In this document: positions 32,648-41,593 of the stretch, piece after piece | How positions within the stretch are numbered: position 1 is the stretch's first letter | Layout: each line of letters opens with the position of its first letter | NCBI GenBank assembly: GCA_963590165.1 | Contig: CAVANO010000038.1 | Location: 1-46,154 of the forward strand | DNA from: UBA11524 sp963590165 | GTDB lineage: Bacteria > Bacillota > Clostridia > Christensenellales > Aristaeellaceae | Length of the DNA stretch: 46,154 bases | Direction of reading: 5' to 3' | Notes under the pieces: model-generated | What the model saw: only the letters and a program-made list of their open reading frames with translations | The model's database searches: none | What the model was told of the DNA's origin: nothing | Position numbers and translations under genes: made by a program

Positions 32648-34402
32648 ATGGAAGAAGCAATGACTCGCAGCAATTTTGTCTGGGAGGCTGTCGAACAGGA
32701 TCTCAAGGACGGGCGCTACACGCAGGTGCATACGCGGTTTCCTCCCGAACCTAACGGCTATATGCATATCGGCCACTGCAAGGCGCTGATTACGGACTTC
32801 CTGACGGCGGAAAAGTACGGCGGCAAGTGCAACCTGCGCTTTGACGACACGAATCCGGCAAAGGAAGATACGGAGTTCGTCGAGGCCATCAAGAACGACA
32901 TTCACTGGCTGGGCTTTGACTGGACAGGCGGACTGTATTATGCGTCCGACTATTATGATCAGTGCTATGAAATCGCTGAGGACTGGATTAAGCGCGGTCT
33001 GGCGTACGTCGACGAGCTCAACAAGGAGCAGATGCGCGAATACCGCGGCACGCTGACACAGCCCGGCAAGAATTCGCCGTGGCGCGACCGTCCGGCGAAG
33101 GAAAGCCTCGACCTGTTCCGCCGGATGCGTGCGGGTGAGTTTGCCGAAGGGCAGTACACGCTGCGCGCCAAGATTGACATGGCATCGCCGAACATCGTCA
33201 TGCGCGACCCCACCATGTACCGCATCCTGTACAAGGAGCATTGGCGCACGGGCAAGAAGTGGTGCATCTACCCGATGTACGACTTTGCGCACCCCATCGG
33301 CGATGCGCTCGAGGGCATCAGCCACTCCCTGTGCTCGCTGGAATACGAAATTCATCGTCCGCTGTATGACTGGGTTGTCGAACACAGCCAGTCCATGCTG
33401 CCGGCACGTCCGCGCCAGATTGAATTTGCCCGTCTGAACATGACCGGCACCGTCATGAGCAAGCGCAAGCTGCGCGCGCTGGTAATGGGCGGCTACGTCA
33501 GCGGCTGGGACGATCCGAGAATGCCCACGCTGTCCGGTCTGCGCCGCAGGGGCTGCACCGCCGCCGCCATCCGCGATTTTGTCAGCCGCATCGGTCTGAG
33601 CAAGGCGGATTCCGTGGTAGATACAGCGCTGCTGGATGCCTGCATCCGCGATGACCTCGGCGAAAAGGCGGCACGCGTCATGGCAGTGCTGCATCCGCTC
33701 AAGGTCGTGCTGACAAACTGGGACGAAGGCAAGACGCTCACGCTGACGGTGGAGAATCACCCGAAGCATCCGGAAATGGGCACCCATACCGTGACGTTCG
33801 GGCGCGAGCTGTACATCGAGCAGGAGGACTTCATGGAGGTGCCTGCGAAGAAGTTCCAGCGCATGTACCCCGGCTTCGAGGTGCGTCTGAACGGTGCGTA
33901 CATCGTCAAGTGCGAAGGCTGCAAGAAGGACGAAAACGGCAATGTCACCGAGGTTTACTGCACGGTGGACATGGACAGCCTGTCCGGCAGCGAAGGCGCC
34001 GACCGCAAGATCAAGGGCAAGACGCTGCACTGGGTGTCCGCAATCGATGCGGTTCCGTTCGAAGCACGTCTCTATGACCCGCTGCTGGCGGATGACAGTG
34101 CGCTTGAGGACGAGCAGGAGCCTGCCGCTGATGCTGCCGACGAAGAAACCAAGGAAGAGGACGAAAGCAAGGACGCCACGCTTTCCCGCGCAGATTACGA
34201 CTTCCTGAAGAAGCTGAATCAGCATTCCCTGACGGTCGTCAAGGGGTTGATTGAGCCCTACGCGAAGGAATGCCCCGTCGGCACGGCGCTGCAGTTCCTC
34301 CGCACCGGCTACTTCTGCAAGGACAAGGATTCCACCGATGAGCTGCCGGTATTCAACCGCACGGTCGGACTGCGCGACGCCTTCGCAAAATCAGCAAAGT
34401 AA
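32648..34402 (+). CDS. glnS: Glutaminyl-tRNA synthetase
   Basis: A protein of 584 residues; the start MEEAMTRSNF has AAGGAGG 10 bases upstream. It is a class I synthetase: PPEPNGYMHIGHCKAL has the HIGH motif, RFDDTNPAKED is the Gln-tRNA ligase signature, and VMSKRKLR is the KMSKS-like loop. The C-terminal two-barrel anticodon-binding part is present, ending PVFNRTVGLRD. The distal barrel carries an acidic insertion of about 30 residues (about 480-515, rich in Glu/Asp/Ala) that is absent in the E. coli enzyme (554 residues). It charges tRNA-Gln directly, so this organism need not depend only on the GatCAB route. gltX follows 150 bases downstream. Confidence 0.97.
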   Translation: MEEAMTRSNFVWEAVEQDLKDGRYTQVHTRFPPEPNGYMHIGHCKALITDFLTAEKYGGKCNLRFDDTNPAKEDTEFVEAIKNDIHWLGFDWTGGLYYASDYYDQCYEIAEDWIKRGLAYVDELNKEQMREYRGTLTQPGKNSPWRDRPAKESLDLFRRMRAGEFAEGQYTLRAKIDMASPNIVMRDPTMYRILYKEHWRTGKKWCIYPMYDFAHPIGDALEGISHSLCSLEYEIHRPLYDWVVEHSQSMLPARPRQIEFARLNMTGTVMSKRKLRALVMGGYVSGWDDPRMPTLSGLRRRGCTAAAIRDFVSRIGLSKADSVVDTALLDACIRDDLGEKAARVMAVLHPLKVVLTNWDEGKTLTLTVENHPKHPEMGTHTVTFGRELYIEQEDFMEVPAKKFQRMYPGFEVRLNGAYIVKCEGCKKDENGNVTEVYCTVDMDSLSGSEGADRKIKGKTLHWVSAIDAVPFEARLYDPLLADDSALEDEQEPAADAADEETKEEDESKDATLSRADYDFLKKLNQHSLTVVKGLIEPYAKECPVGTALQFLRTGYFCKDKDSTDELPVFNRTVGLRDAFAKSAK

Positions 34403-34403
34403 C

Positions 34404-34418
34404 TCAGACTTCGTCTGA
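34404..34418 (+). terminator. Triloop hairpin after glnS
   Basis: TCAGAC / GTCTGA with a TTC loop begins two bases after the glnS stop. There is no T tract, so termination would be weak; readthrough into gltX is possible. The rest of the 150-base spacer shows nothing clear. Confidence 0.4.
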
Positions 34419-34552
34419 TTGATTGGACACCTCCTGCATCAACCAAGTTTTATTTCCACGGTTGAGCTTTAGCATAGCAATAACCCCGATTTTTGGTTAG
34501 AATCACCATCTACATAAATCAATCACCCTTAGCAAAGGCAGGAAACATCATC

Positions 34553-36022
34553 ATGAATCAAGAAGTACGCACCCGCTTTGCGCCGTCCCCGACGGGCTTC
34601 ATGCACCTCGGCGGACTGCGCGCTGCTCTCTACGGCTACCTCTTCGCCCGGAAAAACGGCGGCAAGTTCATCCTCCGGATCGAGGATACCGATCAGGTTC
34701 GCTTTGTCGAGGGCGCGACCGAGGTCATCTACGACACCCTGCGCCGCTGCGGCATGAATTGGGACGAGGGGCCCGATATCGGCGGACCGGTCGGCCCGTA
34801 TATCCAGTCCCAGCGCAAATCGCTGTACCTCCCCTATGCCCAGCAGCTCGTCAAGAGCGGTCACGCCTACTACTGCTTCTGCACGAAGGAGGAGCTGGAG
34901 GAGCGCCGCGCCGCCTGTGAAGCAAAGGGCGAAGTCTTCAAGTACGACAAGCACTGCCTGCACCTCTCGCAGGAGGAAATCCAGCAGAAGCTCGATGCAG
35001 GCGTACCGTACGTCATCCGCCAGAACGCCCCGACCACCGGCGAAACGAGCTACGATGACCTCGTTTTCGGTCATATGACCTTCCCGAACGACACGCTCGA
35101 TGACATGGTGCTGATCAAGCAGGACGGCATGCCGACCTACAATTTCGCCAACGTCATTGATGACCACCTGATGGGCATCACGCATGTCATGCGCGGCATG
35201 GAGTACCTCTCTTCGACGCCGAAGTACAACCTGCTCTACGAGGCATTCGGCTGGGAGATTCCGCAGTACATTCACATGCCGCCGGTCATGCGCGACTCAC
35301 AGCATAAGCTGTCCAAGCGTGACGGCGACGCATATTTCTCTGACTATGTCGATAAGGGGTACCTCGTCGAAGCGATTGTCAACTATCTGGCACTTGTCGG
35401 CTGGAATCCCGGCGATGACCGCGAATTCTTCACCCTCGATGAGCTGGTGGAAGCGTTTGACATTCACCGCATCAACAAAGCGCCCGGCATCTTCGATGTG
35501 AAGAAACTGACGTGGTTCAATGCAGAGTACATCCGCCGCCTGAGCCCCGAAAAGTACCTGGAGATGGTCACGCCGTGGTTCGACAAGGTGTTCGGCGACA
35601 GCACCAAGATGGACTACAAGCGCCTCGCGGAACTGATGCAGGGGCGTACCGAGGTGTTCAACCTCGTGCCGGACATGGTTCGCTTCCTGAAGGAACTGCC
35701 GGATTACGACAGCGCCATCTACATCAACAAGAAGGCAAAGACGAACCGTGAGGTCTGCCTGAAGGCGCTGAATCTGCTCAAGCCCGTGCTCGAAAACGTG
35801 ACCGAGTGGACGGAACCTGTGCTGCATGACGCGCTGATGGCCGCCATCGCCGAGGCAGGCATGAAGAACGCTGCCGCACTCTGGCCGCTGCGCATCGCCA
35901 TCTCAGGACAGATGAGCACGCCCGGCGGCGCGATTGAGATTGCATACCTGCTTGGCCGCGAAGAAACGCTTCGCCGCATCGATGACGGCATTGCGCGCGT
36001 CATGGCGATGCCGGAAGCATAA
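34553..36022 (+). CDS. gltX: Glutamyl-tRNA synthetase
   Basis: A protein of 489 residues, normal for bacterial GluRS. The start MNQEVRTRFAPSPTGFMH is chosen since the family starts at this point; a modest AGGAAA site precedes it. Class I motifs: APSPTGFMHLGGLRAAL (HIGH region), RIEDTD, and HKLSKRDGDA (KMSKS region). The C-terminal helical anticodon-binding domain starts near residue 325. It charges tRNA-Glu in the cytosol. The presence of glnS next door suggests a discriminating GluRS that does not need to charge tRNA-Gln; this is inference. Confidence 0.97.
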   Translation: MNQEVRTRFAPSPTGFMHLGGLRAALYGYLFARKNGGKFILRIEDTDQVRFVEGATEVIYDTLRRCGMNWDEGPDIGGPVGPYIQSQRKSLYLPYAQQLVKSGHAYYCFCTKEELEERRAACEAKGEVFKYDKHCLHLSQEEIQQKLDAGVPYVIRQNAPTTGETSYDDLVFGHMTFPNDTLDDMVLIKQDGMPTYNFANVIDDHLMGITHVMRGMEYLSSTPKYNLLYEAFGWEIPQYIHMPPVMRDSQHKLSKRDGDAYFSDYVDKGYLVEAIVNYLALVGWNPGDDREFFTLDELVEAFDIHRINKAPGIFDVKKLTWFNAEYIRRLSPEKYLEMVTPWFDKVFGDSTKMDYKRLAELMQGRTEVFNLVPDMVRFLKELPDYDSAIYINKKAKTNREVCLKALNLLKPVLENVTEWTEPVLHDALMAAIAEAGMKNAAALWPLRIAISGQMSTPGGAIEIAYLLGREETLRRIDDGIARVMAMPEA

Positions 36023-36041
36023 GTACGCGTCTGCGGACGCG

Positions 36042-36137
36042 CCAGAGGGCTTTGCGATCGCCCTCTGGACTCCTTCGCAGCGCATTTGTTTGGAAACAGA
36101 CGAAAAAAGCAGACGAAAAAAAAAGCAGACGAAGTCT
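36042..36137. repeat. CCAGAGGGC hairpin family, copy 2, and CAGACGAAAAA tandem repeats
   Basis: CCAGAGGGC, a short loop TTTGCGATC and GCCCTCTGG (36042-36068) form a 9-bp hairpin and are followed by ACTCCTTCGCAGCGCA, as in copy 1. Then three units of CAGACGAA with A tracts (36098, 36110, 36126) follow, the last one completed as a hairpin CAGACGAAGTCTG. The spacer between gltX and the ECF gene holds nothing else. Confidence 0.75.
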
Positions 36138-36150
36138 GGAGATGACGCCG

Positions 36151-36654
36151 ATGAAGCAATCGTTCAACAGCGTCCGGAATCTGACGCTTTGCGGCGTGAT
36201 GGCGGCGCTGGTGTTTGTCATGACCTACATTCCGAAGATTCCCGTGCCGGTGACCGGCGGCTATGTTCATCTGGGCGACGGTGCGGTTTTCCTGTCGGTG
36301 CTGCTGCTGGGGCCGCTGGGCATTCCGGCGGCGGCAATCGGCTCGATGCTCTCTGACCTTGCCGGCGGCTACATGGTGTATGTGCTCCCGACATTCCTCA
36401 TCAAAGGGCTGATGGCGCTGATTGTATGGCGCATCTGCCGCCCCGGACACACGCTTTCCGCCGTCATTGCCTTTGTACTGAGCGAGGCAGTAATGGTGCT
36501 GGGCTATTTTCTGCTGGAATGGGCGCTGTATGGCATCGCGTCCGCTGCAGCCGCCATCCTGCCGAACGTGATTCAAGGGCTCGCAGGCATCGTCATCGGC
36601 ATGCTGTGCACGATGCTTGTGCCGCGGCTGAAGAAGGTTGTCCGGCTGAATTGA
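36151..36654 (+). CDS. ECF transporter S component
   Basis: A protein of 167 residues. The start at 36151 (MKQSFNSVRNLTLC) has TGGAG 7-9 bases upstream; the longer frames lie in repeat DNA. Five or six hydrophobic helices are visible, with VPVTGGYVHLGDGAVFLSV and AAIGSMLSDLAGGY, both typical of the ECF-type riboflavin-like S component family (PF07155). It binds a vitamin or similar small molecule in the membrane and works with a shared EcfAA'T module coded elsewhere. The ligand cannot be assigned and no riboswitch was seen upstream. Confidence 0.85.
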   Translation: MKQSFNSVRNLTLCGVMAALVFVMTYIPKIPVPVTGGYVHLGDGAVFLSVLLLGPLGIPAAAIGSMLSDLAGGYMVYVLPTFLIKGLMALIVWRICRPGHTLSAVIAFVLSEAVMVLGYFLLEWALYGIASAAAAILPNVIQGLAGIVIGMLCTMLVPRLKKVVRLN

Positions 36655-36666
36655 CAAGTGCAAAAA

Positions 36667-36700
36667 AGAGGCTGCTTCCAAATTCGGAGGCAGTCTCTTT
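36667..36700. terminator. Bidirectional terminator between ECF S gene and peptidoglycan-binding protein gene
   Basis: A 13-bp stem with two G-U pairs, AGAGGCTGCTTCC / GGAGGCAGTCTCT, and a 6-nt loop. It is followed by TTTCTG on the plus strand and by TTTTTTG on the minus strand, as expected between two convergent genes. Confidence 0.85.
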
Positions 36701-36712
36701 CTGTCTGGTAAT

Positions 36713-39433
36713 TTATTCCGCCGCGGCCATGGCCTGCGTTTCCGCCCAGCCCTTATCCACGGTGCGCTGATGCTTTGTTGCGTAGGTACCGATGGCGGTG
36801 ACCTGCGCCTCGGTGCGCGGGAAATGGATGCACAGGTGTCCGGCAAAGTCGTTGTTTGTGATGTGCTGGACGCCGTGCGGCATGGAGTGGGTCGTTGCCA
36901 TGCGGACAGTGCCGTCAGCGAAGATGACCCAAACCGCCTTGGGTGTCCAGTCGTTGCCGCCGAACGCCTCCAGCATTTTCGCCGTATCCGCGGCAGTCAG
37001 CGGCTCCGCCTCGGCGTGCTTCCCGTAGGAGAACATGTGCACCTGCCACGAAATGCCGGTGGAGTAATCGTAGACGGTGGCGTAGGGGTACTTTTTGCAC
37101 TCCGCGCGAACGGTGGAATACCAGTATTCATAGATAACATCGGATGCCTTGACCGTCTCGGCGGTGATGACGCGGGCAGTCGCGGTCGGCGTGGGCGATG
37201 CGGTCGCGGTACCGGGCTGACTTGTCTGATTTGTCTGGCTGTTCGACTTGCCAGTTGCCGTGCCGCTGTTCAGCTTCGAGAGCGTCTTCTGACCGGCAAC
37301 GCCATCGACATTCAGCGCGTTGTTCAGCTGGAACTCACGAACCGCCTGATACGTCTTCGTGCCGAAAACGCCGTCAGCCGAGCCGCTGCTCAGGTAACCC
37401 AGCGTAATCAGCTGATTCTGCAGCACCTTCACCTGTTCGCTGCGGTCGCCCTTTTGCAGCTTGCGTGCGGTAATGATGGTTTCTGCCGGAGAAACAGTCG
37501 TGATGGGTGCGGCAGTTGGGGTGGGTGTCGGAGATTCGGCAGTGGTGGAGAAGAGTGCCGCAAGCGTCTTTGCGCCTGCAACGCCGTCGCGCGACAGCCC
37601 GTTGCGCTTCTGGAAGTTGTAGATGGCTTCTGCCGTACCGGTGCCGTAGATGCCGTCCGCCGTGCCGGTCAGGTAGCCGAGGGAAATCAGCCGCTGCTGA
37701 ACGGCAATGACGCTGTCACCGGTCGATCCGCGGCGGAGCGTCTGCGTCAGGTCGATGGTCGCACCTGCCATGGTCGTGCCGTCGCTGCCGATGGCGGAAG
37801 CGGAATAAAGGAGGACTTGCGTGTCATATCCCGCCACGCCGTCCACATCAAGCCCATTGGCACGCTGGAACGCGCGGATGGCTGCCGCGTCATCCGCCAT
37901 GCAAACGCCGTCAGCACGCGAGTTGTAATAGCCCAGTGCCGTCAACCGATTCTGCAGCCGGAGCACGGCATCGCCTGTCGTACCGACACGGATGACAACA
38001 ACGTTCGATTTCGTGATCGGTTCAGGGGTAGATGTCGCGGTCGGGGCAGGCGTCGCGGTTGGGGCGGTGGTGATCACGTAATCCGCCGAGATGGCGATGT
38101 AGCTGAACAGCACCTGATACGTGCTGCTGCCCGCCACGCCGTCGCTGTCGAGCCCGTTGCGCGTCTGGAAAGTCTTGAGGGCATTGACGCTGGCGGTGCC
38201 GAATATGCCGTCTGCCGTGCCGGTCAGGTAACCGAGGTCAATCAGGCGCTGCTGCACAAGCTTCGCGTCATTGCCGCTGGAACCCTTGCGAACAACGGCG
38301 GACGGCGTGGTCATAGGCTGGAAGGTCGTAGCGGCAGGTGTCGCGGTGACGACGCTCATGGTCGGCACGGTGGAGCCTGCGTTGGCGAGCTTCTCCTGCG
38401 TTTCTTCGCCGCAGATGCCGTCCGCCTTCAGCCCGTTTGCCTTCTGGAATGCCTTGACAGCCGCCTGCGTGTCCGTATCATACGTACCGCTGATGGTGCC
38501 GGTATAATACCCCAGCGAGGTCAGCCGCGTCTGGATGATGGTGACAAGCACACCCTGGTCATGCAGCGTCGCGGAGGTTCCGGCGATTGCGGGAAGCGTC
38601 TTGATGTCGGTCTTGGTGCCCGAGGTGTTCTTGGGCTTGCCGCTGTAGAGCAGTGCCTGCAGATTCGCGTCCGCAATGCCGTTCATGGGCAGCGAATTGA
38701 GCTTCTGGAAGGCGATCACCGCCTCCGTGGTGGACGTGCCGAACGTTCCGTTGACAACGCCGGTGAAGAAGCCGAGCTCCTTGAGCGCCTGCTGCAGCGC
38801 GGTGACCTGGTCGCCGGTCGAGCCGGACTGCAACACCTGATAGGCGGTTTCCGTCAGAAGCGCTTCGGTGGGGGCAGCAGTCGGCGCCGCGGTGGGCACG
38901 GCAGTCGGTTCAACAACGGTCAGCAGACGGATGTATTTCGTCATGCAATAGCCGGTCTGTTCATTGTAGGTAACCTGCGCCCAATCGCCGCTGACGCTCG
39001 AAACGGTAATGCTTGCGCCCTTGGGGATGCTTGCAAGGCGCTTGCTGGAGGTCGAACGCGTGCTGCGCAGGTTGACCGAAGCGGTCGTGACCGTCTGATA
39101 GGGATAGCCGTACGCAATGTCGCCCGATGTTGAGGTAACCTTCTCCGCGTACTGCTTGAAGATATAGCCGGTCTGCCCGTCATAGGTGATATGGAGGAAA
39201 TTGCCGCTCGTGCCGGTCACGCTCACAACCGTGCCCTTCGGGATGCGCGCGATGATGTTGCTTTCCGCCGAGGACGGGCTGCGGCGCAGATTCGTGTCTG
39301 CCGTGATGGATGCGGAATAGGGATAGGTCGTCTCGGCAGCGAGCGAAACAGCGGTCAGGCTGCCCAGCAGGCAGCACAGCACGAGCACGCACGCCAGAAA
39401 GCGCCGGCGCAGGGAAGACGAATAACAGGTCAT
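36713..39433 (-). CDS. Secreted wall protein: 2 SH3, 6 peptidoglycan-binding repeats, unknown C-terminal domain
   Basis: A protein of 906 residues. AGGAGG lies 8 bases before ATG; the signal peptide covers about residues 1-33. Two bacterial SH3 domains follow (about 38-95 and 112-170), each with NLR(R)S...I(P)KG. After a Pro/Thr/Ala linker come six PG_binding_1 repeats of about 60 residues (patterns LQ..L..LGY..G.., FQ..NGL..DGVAG), separated by Thr/Pro linkers. The last 160 residues form a conserved-looking domain with Tyr/Trp-rich strands and THSMPHGVQHITNN then GHLCIHFPRT; its His and Cys may form an active site but the domain is not one I can name. It probably binds and acts on peptidoglycan outside the cell. 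Confidence 0.88.
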   Translation of the reverse strand: MTCYSSSLRRRFLACVLVLCCLLGSLTAVSLAAETTYPYSASITADTNLRRSPSSAESNIIARIPKGTVVSVTGTSGNFLHITYDGQTGYIFKQYAEKVTSTSGDIAYGYPYQTVTTASVNLRSTRSTSSKRLASIPKGASITVSSVSGDWAQVTYNEQTGYCMTKYIRLLTVVEPTAVPTAAPTAAPTEALLTETAYQVLQSGSTGDQVTALQQALKELGFFTGVVNGTFGTSTTEAVIAFQKLNSLPMNGIADANLQALLYSGKPKNTSGTKTDIKTLPAIAGTSATLHDQGVLVTIIQTRLTSLGYYTGTISGTYDTDTQAAVKAFQKANGLKADGICGEETQEKLANAGSTVPTMSVVTATPAATTFQPMTTPSAVVRKGSSGNDAKLVQQRLIDLGYLTGTADGIFGTASVNALKTFQTRNGLDSDGVAGSSTYQVLFSYIAISADYVITTAPTATPAPTATSTPEPITKSNVVVIRVGTTGDAVLRLQNRLTALGYYNSRADGVCMADDAAAIRAFQRANGLDVDGVAGYDTQVLLYSASAIGSDGTTMAGATIDLTQTLRRGSTGDSVIAVQQRLISLGYLTGTADGIYGTGTAEAIYNFQKRNGLSRDGVAGAKTLAALFSTTAESPTPTPTAAPITTVSPAETIITARKLQKGDRSEQVKVLQNQLITLGYLSSGSADGVFGTKTYQAVREFQLNNALNVDGVAGQKTLSKLNSGTATGKSNSQTNQTSQPGTATASPTPTATARVITAETVKASDVIYEYWYSTVRAECKKYPYATVYDYSTGISWQVHMFSYGKHAEAEPLTAADTAKMLEAFGGNDWTPKAVWVIFADGTVRMATTHSMPHGVQHITNNDFAGHLCIHFPRTEAQVTAIGTYATKHQRTVDKGWAETQAMAAAE

Positions 39434-39551
39434 GAGCCGTTCCTCCTGAAATCAGTGGTTGTGGCAAAAACGCATCGATTCTGAAGCAGAAAAGATGCAC
39501 GGAATCATCACGCATGCGGCACCGCCGCAAGGGGACAAAAATTCATCTTCC

Positions 39552-39580
39552 ATTTTAACGATTTCAAGGGGAAAAGTCAA
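39552..39580 (-). promoter_or_regulatory. Promoter of the peptidoglycan-binding protein gene
   Basis: On the minus strand TTGACT (39575-39580) and TAAAAT (39552-39557) are separated by 17 bases. Transcription would begin about 110 bases before the start codon. Confidence 0.75.
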
Positions 39581-39691
39581 TCATCGGCAGCAGGTTTTAC
39601 AGGTGCAAAAACGGGTCAAGGGGGACTTCGTCCCTTTTCAGCACGCGGAACCTGTAAGCAAATGCGTTCAATTCAATCGCGCAATGGGTCC

Positions 39692-39757
39692 AAGGGTCGA
39701 AGACCCTTGCAGGGTGCAGGGACGGCGTCCCTGCTGGGGTTTGGGGCAAAGCCCCAA
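39692..39757. repeat. Array of three triloop hairpins
   Basis: Three back-to-back hairpins, each with a 7-8 bp stem and a 3-base loop: AAGGGTC-gaa-GACCCTT (39692-39708), GCAGGGAC-ggc-GTCCCTGC (39716-39734) and TTGGGGC-aaa-GCCCCAA (39741-39757). No coding potential and no T tracts. It lies in a 671-base spacer between the wall protein and the alkaline phosphatase genes, whose remaining content is the tandem repeat at 39834 and a GGGACTTCGTCCC hairpin near 39625. Confidence 0.8.
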
Positions 39758-39833
39758 TCCATCATTCGCAGCCGAGCGAAGCAATGGCTGCGGTATACTG
39801 CTGCATGGGTAAGCAAAGGCACATCATTTTTAT

Positions 39834-39921
39834 CAGCAATTGAAACATGTTGCGGACTTCGTCCGTTTTCTTTATGTTGCACAGCAATTGAAACATGTTG
39901 CAGACTTCGTCCGTTTTCTTT
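39834..39921. repeat. 48-bp period tandem repeat with triloop hairpins
   Basis: Two 40-base copies (39834-39873 and 39882-39921) differ at one position and are separated by 8 bases. Each starts CAGCAATTGAAACATGTTGC and ends with a hairpin (CGGACTTCGTCCG in the first copy; the second has a changed base that breaks one pair) followed by TTTTCTTT. Both could act as plus-strand terminators. Confidence 0.85.
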
Positions 39922-40104
39922 GACCCACTCGAGCAACGCATTTTTCATGCTTTTTTACAAACACGCGCCGGATTTTGAGTAAACTTAACAGCCGCGCTGT
40001 TTTGTTTTTTACACGCGCCGGGTAAGATGAAACACGTTCAAGGGAACAAGAACAGGAAAGCCGGACGCAAGAAATCATCCGGCGAATAAGGAGGAAAACC
40101 CACT

Positions 40105-41580
40105 ATGAAGAAGTTTCTCGCGCTGCTATGCGCCGCCGTGCTCTGCCTCGGCTGCGTACCTGCCATGGCGGAGGAATCCGAAACCGCCGCGACGCCCAAG
40201 TACGTGTTCATGTTCATCGGCGACGGCATGGGCAACCCGCAGGTGACTGCCACGCAGTACTACCTCGGCAGCATTGAAAACCCCGACAGCGATTACCCGG
40301 TTCCTGCTGATCTGTCCTTCACCACCTTCCCGTACCTCGGACTGGTGACAACCTACGACAGTTCTTCCTTCTGCCCGGACTCCGCATCAACCGCCACCTC
40401 GATGGCTTCCGGCAAGAAGACACTTTCCGGCGTCATCAACTACGACGTGACGCTGACCAACCCTTATAAGCTGATCACCGAATACGCCAAGGAGGCCGGC
40501 AAGAAGATCGGCGTCATCACCTCCGTATCCGTTGACCATGCGACGCCAGCTGCTTACTATGCCAAGCAGCAGTCCCGCAACAGCTACTACGAAATCGGTC
40601 TGCAGGCTGTGACCGGCACGACCGTTGACTACCTCGCCGGCGGCGGCTTCAAGAAGGAAACAGGCGACGGCACGCAGCAGTCCCTGCTGGAGATCGCTGC
40701 GGAAAACGGCTGGACGATTCCGACCACAAACGACGAAATCCGCAACCTGTCCTCCGAGGACGGCCGCGTGCTCGCCATCAGCCCTGACCTGCAGGATTCC
40801 AAGTCCATCTACTACGAAATTGACCGCGAGCAGATGGTTGCCAACGGCGAGGATGTGCTCTCTCTGGCTGACTTCGTCCGCAGCGGCATCAACGTCCTGA
40901 ACAACGAAAATGGCTTCTTCATGATGTGCGAAGGCGGCAAGATCGACTGGACCTGCCATGCCAACGACGCTGCAACCTCCATTCATGACACGCTTGCGCT
41001 CTCTGACGCCGTGCAGGTGGCACTGGACTTCGCTGCCGAACATCCGAACGAGTGCCTGATCATCGTCACGGCTGACCACGAGACCGGCGGCATGACCATC
41101 GGCTTCGCAACCACCGCTTACGACACGCACTTCCAGTACCTTGCGAACCAGAAGATTTCCTTCACTGCCTTCGATGATGTCATTGCCGAGCTGAAGGAGA
41201 ACAACGCGACCTTCGAGGATGCCCTGGCGAAGGTGGAAGAGTACTACGGTCTGACCACCACTGCCGACCAGGATCTGACCCTGACCGAAACCGAGCTGGA
41301 AAGCCTCCGCACTGCTTGGAACGTGGTCACGGGCACCGAAACATTGTCCGATGAACAGTCCGCGCTGCTCTACGGCGGCTATAACGCCTTCTCCATGGCT
41401 GTCAGCCACATCATGAACAACAAGGCTGGTCTCTCTTACACTTCCTACGCCCACACCGGTCTGCAGATTCCTGTCTACGCTTGGGGCGTCGGTGCTGAGA
41501 ACTTCTCCGGCCTCTACGACAACACTGGTATCTTCACCCGCACCATGGAGGTCATGGGGCTGACCGCTGATGCTGAGTAA
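40105..41580 (+). CDS. Secreted alkaline phosphatase
   Basis: A protein of 491 residues with AAGGAGG about 10 bases before ATG. The N-terminus MKKFLALLCAAVLCLGCV is a signal peptide; cleavage after AMA is likely, lipid attachment at the Cys is possible but the lipobox is poor. The alkaline phosphatase fold has the first metal motif MFIGDGMGNPQV, the active-site Ser in PDSASTATSMASG, CEGGKIDWTCHANDA, and TADHETGGM. It releases phosphate from monoesters outside the membrane with Zn/Mg ions. The long C-terminal part with KVEEYYGL is within the normal range. No clear Pho box was found upstream. A YibE/F gene follows. Confidence 0.95.
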   Translation: MKKFLALLCAAVLCLGCVPAMAEESETAATPKYVFMFIGDGMGNPQVTATQYYLGSIENPDSDYPVPADLSFTTFPYLGLVTTYDSSSFCPDSASTATSMASGKKTLSGVINYDVTLTNPYKLITEYAKEAGKKIGVITSVSVDHATPAAYYAKQQSRNSYYEIGLQAVTGTTVDYLAGGGFKKETGDGTQQSLLEIAAENGWTIPTTNDEIRNLSSEDGRVLAISPDLQDSKSIYYEIDREQMVANGEDVLSLADFVRSGINVLNNENGFFMMCEGGKIDWTCHANDAATSIHDTLALSDAVQVALDFAAEHPNECLIIVTADHETGGMTIGFATTAYDTHFQYLANQKISFTAFDDVIAELKENNATFEDALAKVEEYYGLTTTADQDLTLTETELESLRTAWNVVTGTETLSDEQSALLYGGYNAFSMAVSHIMNNKAGLSYTSYAHTGLQIPVYAWGVGAENFSGLYDNTGIFTRTMEVMGLTADAE

Positions 41581-41593
41581 TGGGAAAACAACA

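Noticed and set aside
36023..36150. Possible vitamin riboswitch before the ECF S component gene
   Set aside because: The spacer consists of dispersed hairpin repeats and CAGACGAAAAA units; no riboflavin, thiamine or cobalamin riboswitch motif.
40000..40100. Pho box or promoter before the alkaline phosphatase gene
   Set aside because: TAAGAT is present at 40023 but no -35 box at correct spacing and no repeated Pho-box units could be supported.
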